In this document: piece by piece, positions 7,617-16,060 of the stretch | Position numbering within the stretch: the stretch's first letter is position 1 | How the letters are laid out: every line of letters begins with the position of its first letter | Source: Fluoribacter gormanii | GTDB lineage: Bacteria; Pseudomonadota; Gammaproteobacteria; Legionellales; Legionellaceae | DNA: 64,000 bases | Direction: 5' to 3' | NCBI RefSeq assembly: GCF_900156395.1 | Contig: NZ_FTNL01000005.1 | Coordinates: forward strand, 99,205-163,204 | Notes under the pieces: generated by a model | Told to the model about the DNA's origin: nothing | Seen by the model: the letters and a program-made list of their open reading frames with translations, nothing else | Database searches by the model: none | Made by a program: the position numbers and the translations under genes

Positions 7617-10249
7617 AAGGACTCTTCTTGTTTTAACGAAATGTTTCTCACTAGACAATCCATTGTTTTTACATTATTTTTCTGACAGTCTGTAAACGGT
7701 ATGCTGTATAAATTACAATGGTTAAATTCAGTATTTTCAAATGTTGAACTGTGAAAAATCCCTTGAAAGAAATTGATATCCTTAAAGAGGCAGGAGTCCA
7801 CTTTACAATTAACAAACCTGAACTTTTTAGCGTTACATTTGCTGAAATTTGATTTTTTCACAGTGCTATTAATAAACTGGGATGAGTTGATATCACATTC
7901 GCAAATAGAAATTTGCTCGTAATGGCCGCCTAATATTGCTCCTTTGCTCAGATTACAATGCTCGAAATTGCAAGTTGATATATGAGTCTGGTCATTACCC
8001 CGCAAATTCGTTATCACACATTTTACAAAATCGCCACGAGTTAATTGGGCATTCATCAGGTTTAAACCAGGCAATGAGCAGTTGGAAAAGCGACACTTAG
8101 AAATAATTGTTCCTTTACAGTTCAAATGCTCCAAATTGCTATCTTCCATCATTAGATTATCGATAGTACATTTAGTTAGTGAGAGTTTAGGGGCAAGGAC
8201 ATTGTTCCCGCTCACATTGGATAATTTTGTGTCATCAAAGTGTGCATGAGATAAATCGGCTTGAACAAAATTGGGATTTATCCAAACGCATCTATTAATA
8301 TTGGCAAATTGCAGCCTTGCCTCAGAAAAATTACACGAATCAAAGCGACTGTCTGAAATATCGAGAAAATTGGCTTTTAGACTGACAAATAAGCTTCCAT
8401 TAAACTGGCAATTTTTAAGTTTGGCATAATTTAAAAAAGCTGCAGAAAAATTGCATTCAACTCCTGAACACCCTTCAAGCTGTGTTTTATGCATGTCGCA
8501 TTCTTTAAAATCAGTTCGATTTATAGCAGCATTTTTTATTAAAGCCTGGGATAAATTGGCATTGACCAATATTGCTTCGGATAAATTGGTATTAATCAGG
8601 GTTGTTGTTGATAAGTTCGCTTTGTACAATCGGGTACGGGTCAAATTGCATTCGCTTAAATTACAGCCTGATAAATTGATGCCTGATAAATCCAAGTCGG
8701 ATAAATCGATACCCGCCAAATTTTCACTGGAAAATTCTTTTCCTTCTTGGAACGCTCGAATAATATCTTCTCGTGAATAAGCTGATTTTCCAGCTTTTCC
8801 AGTGCGAAATTGTGTAAAGGCACTGGCTTTTTCCAAGCGTGCAAATTGTTGTTTAAATTGTTCAAGCTGCTTTAATATTTCTGATTGTTTCGCTTCTGGA
8901 AGCTCATTGTTGATGATTTGTTTTTTAAGATAGTCTAAATGGTTTATATGCTGTGGGTTTATGTTCTTTTGAGCATTTGCAAAAGTGAATTTATCAAATA
9001 CGGGTACCGGTTGATTTTGATTTTTATAAAACTGCGCTACTTCCTGCAGTATTTCCTGTGGGGTTTTTCCTTTAAAAACCTTTGCCGCTTCAATTTCTTC
9101 CAGGCTCTTTCCCGGATGAAAAATTTTGGCAATCTCTTTGAACTCTTTATCTAAATCCAAACCGAGTCCAATCGGGGGAGCTGATCGGGCCCTGGTTCTT
9201 GATTCTCTGGGTTTGGCTTGCATAGCCATTTCTTTGGGTTTATTGCGGAGTTTAACGTAATAATCGATATCCTTTTTCGGTTCATTTAAGAATTCACTAA
9301 CGCTGTAAATAAAATCGATATCATTGGCGGCTATATCCTGAGTATCAAGCATACCATGCCAAATGAGGATTCCTTTTTCTTCATCGGGCAATAACCAGAG
9401 TGTATCCAAATTTAGATTTAATTCGCTCAAACTCTCCGGACTGTCAATGCGTTTATAAAAACAACGTACACGCAAACCAGGCAGCTGGCCTTTAATTATT
9501 GATTGTTCAGCATGCATATTGGTACAAGTAAATACTTCATCACCATTAAAGTAATGCTCATTTTGCTGATCTGCTTCTGCTCGATTAAAATAAAGCCAAT
9601 CAATGTCAGCAGGATAATAAGGACGTTCGTTTAACAACCAATCCTCGTTAAACGTTCCAAATTTATCCAGTTGGTACTTGCACGTAGGTGAGTGAGGTAG
9701 CAATAAAGCCGGCTGAGGGGTATCAGATGGTTGTTTTATCAGTTGTGTCGGTACCTCAACATTTGGCACTTTTATCTCATGGAAGGCACCGGTTGTTATA
9801 AATCCTGTACCATCAGGATTGATATCATGTCCCTTACCACCGAAAGCGTTCGTTAAGGTAATCGGTATACTACGAAAGCAAGCTGGTTTAGATAAATGGT
9901 AGTTTGATTCTACTTCTACCCATTGCCTGTCGCCAAAAACAGTTAATTGTTTTTGCATGCCATCCAGCGTTATCTTAACAAAACTTGTACTGGTATTGTC
10001 GTCATAGGCATAACAAGACCCTTTGACAAAAAACTCCGCTTTTTTTTTGGGCATGTATAAATCGATAAATTCGCCCTGGCTGGAGTTAAATGATTTTTTG
10101 GCAACCTTCCAAAAATCCGCATAACTCAGAAATTCACCACTTTTTGAAAAGGAAAACATGGCCATAATCGTAACTGCTAACTGCGGTTTACCCTTGTGGC
10201 GGTGGTTGAACGTAATAAGCGTGTGTGGTTTATCTTTAAGTATCTTCAT
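7613..10249 (-). CDS. DUF2169 domain fused to pentapeptide repeats, T6SS effector-loading adaptor
   Basis: 878 residues from the ATG at 10247-10249. A GTG at 10276 would add nine residues, but MKILKDKPHTLITF matches the usual DUF2169 N-terminus. Residues 1 to about 310 are DUF2169-like (KGSCYAYD, the CFRSIPITLTNAFGGKGH segment, YNPDG-like and WQNNLR-like regions). A charged, disordered Arg/Ala/Pro linker and helices follow to about 500, and then a long pentapeptide array runs to the C-terminus (LAGIDLSDLDLSGINLSGCN). DUF2169 proteins act as adaptors that load effectors on PAAR/VgrG tips. The gene overlaps the next one by an ATGA junction and is divergent from vgrG. Confidence 0.75.
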   Translation of the reverse strand: MKILKDKPHTLITFNHRHKGKPQLAVTIMAMFSFSKSGEFLSYADFWKVAKKSFNSSQGEFIDLYMPKKKAEFFVKGSCYAYDDNTSTSFVKITLDGMQKQLTVFGDRQWVEVESNYHLSKPACFRSIPITLTNAFGGKGHDINPDGTGFITTGAFHEIKVPNVEVPTQLIKQPSDTPQPALLLPHSPTCKYQLDKFGTFNEDWLLNERPYYPADIDWLYFNRAEADQQNEHYFNGDEVFTCTNMHAEQSIIKGQLPGLRVRCFYKRIDSPESLSELNLNLDTLWLLPDEEKGILIWHGMLDTQDIAANDIDFIYSVSEFLNEPKKDIDYYVKLRNKPKEMAMQAKPRESRTRARSAPPIGLGLDLDKEFKEIAKIFHPGKSLEEIEAAKVFKGKTPQEILQEVAQFYKNQNQPVPVFDKFTFANAQKNINPQHINHLDYLKKQIINNELPEAKQSEILKQLEQFKQQFARLEKASAFTQFRTGKAGKSAYSREDIIRAFQEGKEFSSENLAGIDLSDLDLSGINLSGCNLSECNLTRTRLYKANLSTTTLINTNLSEAILVNANLSQALIKNAAINRTDFKECDMHKTQLEGCSGVECNFSAAFLNYAKLKNCQFNGSLFVSLKANFLDISDSRFDSCNFSEARLQFANINRCVWINPNFVQADLSHAHFDDTKLSNVSGNNVLAPKLSLTKCTIDNLMMEDSNLEHLNCKGTIISKCRFSNCSLPGLNLMNAQLTRGDFVKCVITNLRGNDQTHISTCNFEHCNLSKGAILGGHYEQISICECDINSSQFINSTVKKSNFSKCNAKKFRFVNCKVDSCLFKDINFFQGIFHSSTFENTEFNHCNLYSIPFTDCQKNNVKTMDCLVRNISLKQEESL

Positions 10250-10388
10250 CTTTGAAGAGTAATCCTGATGCGGCACATCAACTTTAACAAGTTGATGACA
10301 ATATGATGGATGAAAAATTTATTGTCAATGTTGTAAAATTAAAAAAAGTGATATTAATGAATCAACTGGATTAACAAAAGTATGCGGC

Positions 10389-10418
10389 TTGACAGGCGCA
10401 AGAGTACTTCGATATTGT
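10389..10418 (+). promoter_or_regulatory. Predicted sigma-70-type promoter for vgrG
   Basis: A perfect TTGACA (10389-10394), an 18-base spacer and TATTGT (10413-10418) lie 45 bases upstream of the vgrG start, in the divergent region between the tip module and the spike gene. Predicted from sequence only. Confidence 0.45.
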
Positions 10419-10463
10419 CATCATCATTAGAAGTCCTAACCATTTCAAGGCACAGGAGTGTTA

Positions 10464-12911
10464 ATGAAAACCCAAATAGTGATGCCTCAACTAGAAATTC
10501 CAGGAGCTAACACGTCCGAGATCATTGTTTTAGAATTCGAAGGCAAACAGGCTATTTCTGAGTTATATCAGTTTAATATAGAATTTGTGAGCAAAAGTTT
10601 AATTCTGGCAAAACAAGTAATCAATCAAAAAGCACAATTAATCTTCCCTAAAAAAATAAGTGGAACGACTCCTTTGCATGGAGAGGTTGTATCCTTTACA
10701 CAGCTTGATGGGATCGATGAGTACTATAGGTACAAAATTAGCCTAATGCCCAAAGTTAATCGCTTGCTACATACAAAACAAAATGAAATTTTTCTTAAGA
10801 AATCAATTCCCCAGATTATTAAAAAGATATTAGATAAAAATGGAATTACACAAGTTGAATTAGATTTGATGATGGAGCACCAGCCCAAAGCGTTTATTTT
10901 TCAGTATAATGAAGCGGACTGGAATTTTATTTCACGCTGGATGGAGCGTGAGGGTCTATTTTATTATTTTAGTCAAGATAAAAATGGCGAAAAACTGGTG
11001 ATTACAGACAGCAACTCAACGCTGAAAAACAACCAGGATATTAACGAAATTTATTATCAGTCCTACACCTTGGCCAGTGAAAAGAACCCCACTGCAAATC
11101 TAGTTTATAATTTTCAACTTACCACCAAGGCACTTCCACAGAAAGTCACGGTAAAATCATACAATCATGCACAATCATCCAAACCCTATACCTCGAAAGC
11201 GATAATCGATCCACAAAGTTCTGGCGAAGTATCGTTTTGGACAGAAAACGTTAAAAGTAATAAAGAAAACCAGCAAATCGCGAATTTTATTAGTGAAAGT
11301 TATAAATGTACAAAAGAAATTCTAACAGGCATTTCTTCAGGTTCGCTCATCATTCCAGGTACTATAATTCATCACCAAAATTTCAAAATCGCCTCATTAA
11401 ATATTCCAATGTTGATTATTGAAAGTACCTACAGTGGCTCACAAAAAGGTTCATTTTTATCCATTCATTCAGGAGAAGAGCATTCTCCCGAGGATTATTT
11501 CAAATGCGAATATCGAGCCATTGATAAATCGATTGCTTACAGAACTGCCCTACAGGAGAGTATCCCCCGTATTCATGGCTTATTTCCTGCGTTTATTGAT
11601 CATGAAGGAAATGATGATACGGTACAAATTAATAGCAAAGGAATGTATAAATTTCGCTTTGCAATGAGTGATGACAGTCCAGGAAAAGGCTCTGCCTGGG
11701 TGCGGAAAATGGAGTCATACATTGGCGATCAATACGCATTTGATATGCCGCTTCGTAAAGGCGATGAGGTGGTAATCGGTTTTCAATTTGGTAATCCAGA
11801 CTTGCCGATTATACTTGGGGCAGTGAGCAACTCCACTCATCGAAACATCATTACCTCTAATAGCCAAAATTATATGGGGCTGTACACAAAAGAAAACAAT
11901 GTATTCATCATAAACGAACAGGATGGTAAGACAAAAGGGATACAATTTTCCACAACGAACAATAATACGACGATGGTACTCGGTACTGATAATGTATTTA
12001 ACTCACAATTAGATGCCGGTTATTGTCTCAGAACAGACAATAACGTATATCAGAGTATTGGAAAAAACTCGGTTACTGATATAGCTAATCATCACGCGGT
12101 GAGCATTGGGGGAGATCATATGATGAGTGTTTCGGGCACCTCGTCGAACACCATTTATGGAGCTGACTATTACTCTTGCTATGGTGCTCGTTCCGTTTCC
12201 GTGCTCGGACTCGATTTTGTTTCAAGAACTGGTGCAATAATCGACTCTACATCGGGTTTTCAAGTAAAATTAGGCGGTGGTTGGCGATATGAACAAGATA
12301 CCTCGACAAGTTTGAAAACAGCTCCCGATATTATGCAGGAAGCAGAGGTATCTATTTCACTTACCGTGGGAGCCTCTTCAATTACCATCACTGAAGAGGG
12401 AATTACCATCACCGCCCCTACTATTGATCTTGTATCAGAAGCGGCGATCACGTTGGCTACTGATGCGACAATAAATTTAGCAAGTGCTGACGTCAATATA
12501 TTGGGCAATATATCGGGTGGACCTATGATGGAATTAGGTGCTACAGGTGGAGAACCTGCAGGCCCCTTAAAAGCTGTTGCAATGGCTCAGGTTATGGCAG
12601 ATGCAGCTATGAAGGCAGCAAAAAGTTCGCCTCTGTACGCGGCGGGAGTAGCCACATGGAGTTCTGCCAAACAAGGGTTTACTGCTACAACCGAGGCGTT
12701 TGTTGACATGGGTAGCGCATTTAAATCAGAGTTGAAGCCACTCCAGACCGGAATACAAAAAGTCAAGGGAGGCATAGCGATAGCAAAACAATCGGCTATT
12801 TACCCAACAATATCTTATGGGGGTTATTTTACATCATTGGCGGCGAAGTACCAACTATTAGGCCAAGGAATGTCAATCCCTAAATATGAAGCTAAATATG
12901 ACGAGGACTAA
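10464..12911 (+). CDS. vgrG: Type VI secretion spike protein VgrG (TssI)
   Basis: 815 residues. AGGAG (10454-10458) is 5 bases before the ATG at 10464; the in-frame GTG at 10458 overlaps that box and is rejected. Residues 1 to about 360 are the gp27-like base. About 365-475 is the gp5-type OB fold with the conserved SAWVR...P.R.GDEVVIGFQFGNPDLPII pattern. A beta-helical needle follows to about 690 (repeated ITI/TINLAS strands). The last 125 residues are an Ala-rich helical extension with no recognised toxin motif, possibly a cargo-binding or effector segment. VgrG trimers form the puncturing spike on the Hcp tube. The gene is divergent from the tip module and precedes the sheath operon by 170 bases. 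Confidence 0.92.
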   Translation: MKTQIVMPQLEIPGANTSEIIVLEFEGKQAISELYQFNIEFVSKSLILAKQVINQKAQLIFPKKISGTTPLHGEVVSFTQLDGIDEYYRYKISLMPKVNRLLHTKQNEIFLKKSIPQIIKKILDKNGITQVELDLMMEHQPKAFIFQYNEADWNFISRWMEREGLFYYFSQDKNGEKLVITDSNSTLKNNQDINEIYYQSYTLASEKNPTANLVYNFQLTTKALPQKVTVKSYNHAQSSKPYTSKAIIDPQSSGEVSFWTENVKSNKENQQIANFISESYKCTKEILTGISSGSLIIPGTIIHHQNFKIASLNIPMLIIESTYSGSQKGSFLSIHSGEEHSPEDYFKCEYRAIDKSIAYRTALQESIPRIHGLFPAFIDHEGNDDTVQINSKGMYKFRFAMSDDSPGKGSAWVRKMESYIGDQYAFDMPLRKGDEVVIGFQFGNPDLPIILGAVSNSTHRNIITSNSQNYMGLYTKENNVFIINEQDGKTKGIQFSTTNNNTTMVLGTDNVFNSQLDAGYCLRTDNNVYQSIGKNSVTDIANHHAVSIGGDHMMSVSGTSSNTIYGADYYSCYGARSVSVLGLDFVSRTGAIIDSTSGFQVKLGGGWRYEQDTSTSLKTAPDIMQEAEVSISLTVGASSITITEEGITITAPTIDLVSEAAITLATDATINLASADVNILGNISGGPMMELGATGGEPAGPLKAVAMAQVMADAAMKAAKSSPLYAAGVATWSSAKQGFTATTEAFVDMGSAFKSELKPLQTGIQKVKGGIAIAKQSAIYPTISYGGYFTSLAAKYQLLGQGMSIPKYEAKYDED

Positions 12912-13004
12912 TAGACACTTCAGAACCTACTTGACGCGATCGAGATTTATATTCAATTTCAGCCACTTAATTAATTGATAATTACATCGAATAATTTTGC
13001 AAAT

Positions 13005-13033
13005 TTGGAGATTTATGCTAGCTTAAATTATAT
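13005..13033 (+). promoter_or_regulatory. Possible promoter for the tssB-led operon
   Basis: TTGGAG, a 17-base spacer and TTATAT sit 48 bases before the tssB ATG in the 170-base gap after vgrG. The boxes are only moderate matches, so this is a weak prediction. Confidence 0.3.
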
Positions 13034-13081
13034 ATGAGAAGTTTTTTTTATTTTATCATCCCTTTGATAAGGAAATAAAAA

Positions 13082-13570
13082 ATGACTAATAAGGAACAGT
13101 CTGTCGCTCCTAAAGAACGCATTAATATTGTTTATAAAGCCCTCATTGAAGGTGTTGAAGAGGAAATTGAACTTCCTTTACGCCAACTCGTTCTGGGAGA
13201 GTTCTATCCTGGCGGAATAAACACCCCTTTAGAAAAACGCCGCACCGTAAATATCAATAAAGATAATTTTAATGATGTGCTAAAAGAACACGACGTCAAA
13301 TTATCCGTTCGCGTACCAAATCGTTTTAGTAAAAACAAAGACGATACCGTAAGTGTTGATCTAAAATTCGAAACAATGAGAGATTTTGATCCAGATGGAA
13401 TTCTTCATCAAGTCCCTCAGTTACAAAAACTGTTTGAGATACGTGAGGCGTTAAAAGCGCTGAAGGGGCCTCTTGGCAATATTCCAGAGTTTCGACGCAG
13501 ATTGGATGCGATCATCAAAGATTCCGCAGCACGCGAAGAGCTGGTCAAAGAAATTAAAGACAAAAAATAA
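13082..13570 (+). CDS. tssB: T6SS contractile sheath small subunit TssB (VipA)
   Basis: 162 residues with the conserved RINIVYKA start region, the ELPLRQLVLGEF segment, and the RRTVNINKDNFNDVL and LKFETMRDFDPDGI blocks of the ImpB/VipA family. It is cytoplasmic and forms the sheath with TssC. AAGGA precedes the ATG by about 9 bases. It heads the run tssB-tssC-hcp-tssE-tssF-tssG on the plus strand; tssC begins 33 bases after its stop. Confidence 0.95.
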   Translation: MTNKEQSVAPKERINIVYKALIEGVEEEIELPLRQLVLGEFYPGGINTPLEKRRTVNINKDNFNDVLKEHDVKLSVRVPNRFSKNKDDTVSVDLKFETMRDFDPDGILHQVPQLQKLFEIREALKALKGPLGNIPEFRRRLDAIIKDSAAREELVKEIKDKK

Positions 13571-13603
13571 GCAGTATCGAGTCGCTGAATCAAGGAGACA
13601 GCC

Positions 13604-15079
13604 ATGGCTGATGCACAAGATAACGCTAAGAAGAAAGAAGAAAAATCGCTGCAAAAATTATTTGCTGGAACGAATATTACTGATGATGAGGAACAGTATG
13701 CCCTCACTCAGAAAGGATTGCTCGCTTTTATCGACAATATTGTCGAAAGCAAACTTACTGATGAAACTGTAACTCCTGCTTTGGTAGATGATATTATCGC
13801 AAGTCTGGATAAACAGTTATCGGCCCAAATGGATGAAATTCTCCATAATTCTGAATTTCAAAAACTTGAGTCAGCATGGCGCAGCTTGAAGTATTTAGTT
13901 GATCGCACAGATTTCCGCGAAAACAGCCTGGTCGAATTCATTCATGTATCAAAAGATGAGCTTTTTGATGATTTCATTGATGCACCTGAAATCCCTAAAT
14001 CCGGCTTGTATAAACAAGTTTATACGAAAGAATACGGACAATTTGGTGGTAGGCCTTATGGTGCAATCATCGGAAATTATTCATTTGGTCCAAGTTACAA
14101 AGATGTAACCTTACTCAGAAATATCGCTGCAGTTTGTGCGATGGCACATGCTCCGTTTATTGCCGCAGCAAGCCCGGAGTTTTTCAACATCAAATCCATG
14201 TCTGAGCTGCCACATTTGAATGACATTGAAGCAATATTTGAAAGCCCTGTTTACATTCCCTGGCACAGCCTGCGTGAATCTGAAGATGCACGTTATATAG
14301 GCCTGGTTTTACCTCGATTTATGTTGCGGATGCCTTATGGTAAGGACTCTTATGGTGTGCGCACGTTCAATTACGAGGAAAATGTAAGTTCTGGTGAAGA
14401 TGCTTTTTGTTGGGGCAATAGTGCTTTTGCGTTTGCTGGATGCTTGTCTCAGAGTTTCGCTAAATATCGTTGGTGCGTCAACATTATTGGTCCCCAAGGT
14501 GGCGGGGCTGTTGAGAATTTACCTTCTTACTTTTTCGAGGCAATGGGTGAAATTCAATTAAAAATCCCAACGGAATTACTCATATCAGAACGACGTGAGT
14601 ATGAATTGTCTGAACAAGGATTTATTCCACTCACCATGCGTAAGGGTGCAGATAATGCTGCCTTTTTCTCTGCCAACTCAATCCAAAAGGCGAAACATTT
14701 TCCAGATACCCCTGAAGGCAAAACAGCACAAACAAATTATAGTTTAGGAACACAATTTCCTTATATGTTTATAATTTGCCGGCTTGCTCATTACTTAAAG
14801 GTAATACAACGTGAAAAAATTGGTCTAGCCAAAGAACGTGATGATATCGAACGTGAATTGAATACCTGGATTAATGGTTATGTTGTTGATATGGATAATC
14901 CAGTCCCCGAAGTCAGAGCAAAAAAACCATTAAGGCTTGCCAAAGTAAATGTAGAAGATGTTCCTGGTGAACCTGGATGGTATAAATGTGTATTAATTGT
15001 TCGTCCTCATTTCAAATTCATGGGGGCGTATATCACACTCCAATTAACTGGTAGTCTAGATCTTATACAAGGAGAATAA
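13604..15079 (+). CDS. tssC: T6SS contractile sheath large subunit TssC (VipB)
   Basis: 491 residues. The family blocks are clear: SAWRSLKYLVDRTDF (about 90-105), YGAIIGNYSFGPS, DARYIGLVLPRFMLRMPYG (about 228-246), FCWGNSAFAFA, and the C-terminal EVRAKKPLRLAKVNVEDVPGEPGWY with the final strand region. An AAGGAGA box is 6 bases before the ATG. The N-terminal helix that ClpV grips in Vibrio VipB aligns with SLQKLFAGTNITDD here but has diverged, of interest because no ClpV gene is seen nearby. With TssB it forms the contracting sheath. Confidence 0.96.
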   Translation: MADAQDNAKKKEEKSLQKLFAGTNITDDEEQYALTQKGLLAFIDNIVESKLTDETVTPALVDDIIASLDKQLSAQMDEILHNSEFQKLESAWRSLKYLVDRTDFRENSLVEFIHVSKDELFDDFIDAPEIPKSGLYKQVYTKEYGQFGGRPYGAIIGNYSFGPSYKDVTLLRNIAAVCAMAHAPFIAAASPEFFNIKSMSELPHLNDIEAIFESPVYIPWHSLRESEDARYIGLVLPRFMLRMPYGKDSYGVRTFNYEENVSSGEDAFCWGNSAFAFAGCLSQSFAKYRWCVNIIGPQGGGAVENLPSYFFEAMGEIQLKIPTELLISERREYELSEQGFIPLTMRKGADNAAFFSANSIQKAKHFPDTPEGKTAQTNYSLGTQFPYMFIICRLAHYLKVIQREKIGLAKERDDIERELNTWINGYVVDMDNPVPEVRAKKPLRLAKVNVEDVPGEPGWYKCVLIVRPHFKFMGAYITLQLTGSLDLIQGE

Positions 15080-15081
15080 AA

Positions 15082-15627
15082 GTGGCTTCAAGAGAAAGTG
15101 ACGGACATGACATAGCCATGTTACCTATACTCCCAGACAGTGAAGTTGCCAGAACTCAGTATAAGTTAATGGCAAAAATAACCACTCAAGCCTCAGGTGT
15201 TGTCAAAGGAAGCAGTACTGTAAAAGGATATGAGGGGTGGGTCGCTCTCCTGGACTTCAAACAACGCATTACTCGAGCATTCGATGCGCAAAACCAACTT
15301 ATTGGCGTTCCCGATTGCAAATATTTTCGCCTTACCGGATTATGGGATCAAGCAGGCGTTGTACCTCATACTCAAAGTATATTTACAGGTGAAAATATAA
15401 ATACAGCCCTCATCCATTGCCTTCGTTCCAGTGCCTCAGGCGAGGTTGAAGTAGCGGTCGAGATCACCTTGGAAAACGCCAAAGTATTAGAAGTAGATTA
15501 TGCCTATTCGCATCCAGCAGGCCCATTATTCATTGTGGACATGCGTCCAACAGTTTATAAGGTAATGGATAAGAAGAATAATCAAGAATTCGGTTGGGAC
15601 TTAACTAAATTAATGCGGGTTGGTTAA
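15082..15627 (+). CDS. hcp: Divergent Hcp (TssD) tube protein
   Basis: 181 residues, starting at a GTG that follows GGAG by 7 bases; the previous gene ends only 2 bases before. The pattern KGYEGWVALLDFKQRI, the FTGENINTALIHCLRSSASGE helix and turn, and the strand VEVAVEITLENAKVLEVDY fit the Hcp fold, in which stacked hexameric rings make the inner tube. It is longer than common 160-residue Hcp proteins because of an N-terminal extension of about 25 residues, and overall similarity is low. Its place between tssC and tssE is a usual hcp position and strengthens the call. A cargo-bearing or specialised Hcp is possible. Confidence 0.75.
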   Translation: MASRESDGHDIAMLPILPDSEVARTQYKLMAKITTQASGVVKGSSTVKGYEGWVALLDFKQRITRAFDAQNQLIGVPDCKYFRLTGLWDQAGVVPHTQSIFTGENINTALIHCLRSSASGEVEVAVEITLENAKVLEVDYAYSHPAGPLFIVDMRPTVYKVMDKKNNQEFGWDLTKLMRVG

Positions 15628-16046
15628 TGAGAGCTGAGCGTTTAACTGAACGAGTACGTCGTTATGCTCGTCAAGGGGCTCTTTTGTCAGCCAAAATGGA
15701 TTCATCGATATTAATTGAATCCATACGCAACCATATTGAAAAGATATTATCTACAAGACAAGGTAGCGCACCGATTGACAGAGAATATGGACTATCCGAA
15801 TTACCGACTCTTGTAGAGGATTATTCATTTGCCTATCAAGAAGAGCTGAGGACCCATTTGGAGAAGACCATTCTTCGTTATGAACCGCGCCTGGAGTCTG
15901 TGCAAGTGTCTAAAATCTTAATCGATCCAGGTAAGCAAATCATTACCTGTGATATTTTAGCGCATTTGAATCAATCATATGATGGCCTCAAGGTTTTTTT
16001 TACTACTATTTTAACAAGTAAAGGGCGCGTACTTGTTACGTTGTAA
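15627..16046 (+). CDS. tssE: T6SS baseplate protein TssE (gp25-like)
   Basis: 139 residues. It has the gp25 signature: SIRNHIEKILSTRQG, then REYGLSELP, and a C-terminal strand pair ending in GRVLVTL. A 24-residue Arg-rich N-terminus (MRAERLTERVRRYARQ) precedes the domain and may include upstream read-in, but the ATG overlaps the hcp stop codon by one base, a normal coupled start. TssE forms the baseplate wedge with TssF, TssG and TssK. Confidence 0.88.
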   Translation: MRAERLTERVRRYARQGALLSAKMDSSILIESIRNHIEKILSTRQGSAPIDREYGLSELPTLVEDYSFAYQEELRTHLEKTILRYEPRLESVQVSKILIDPGKQIITCDILAHLNQSYDGLKVFFTTILTSKGRVLVTL

Positions 16047-16060
16047 ATCAAGGTAGAGAC

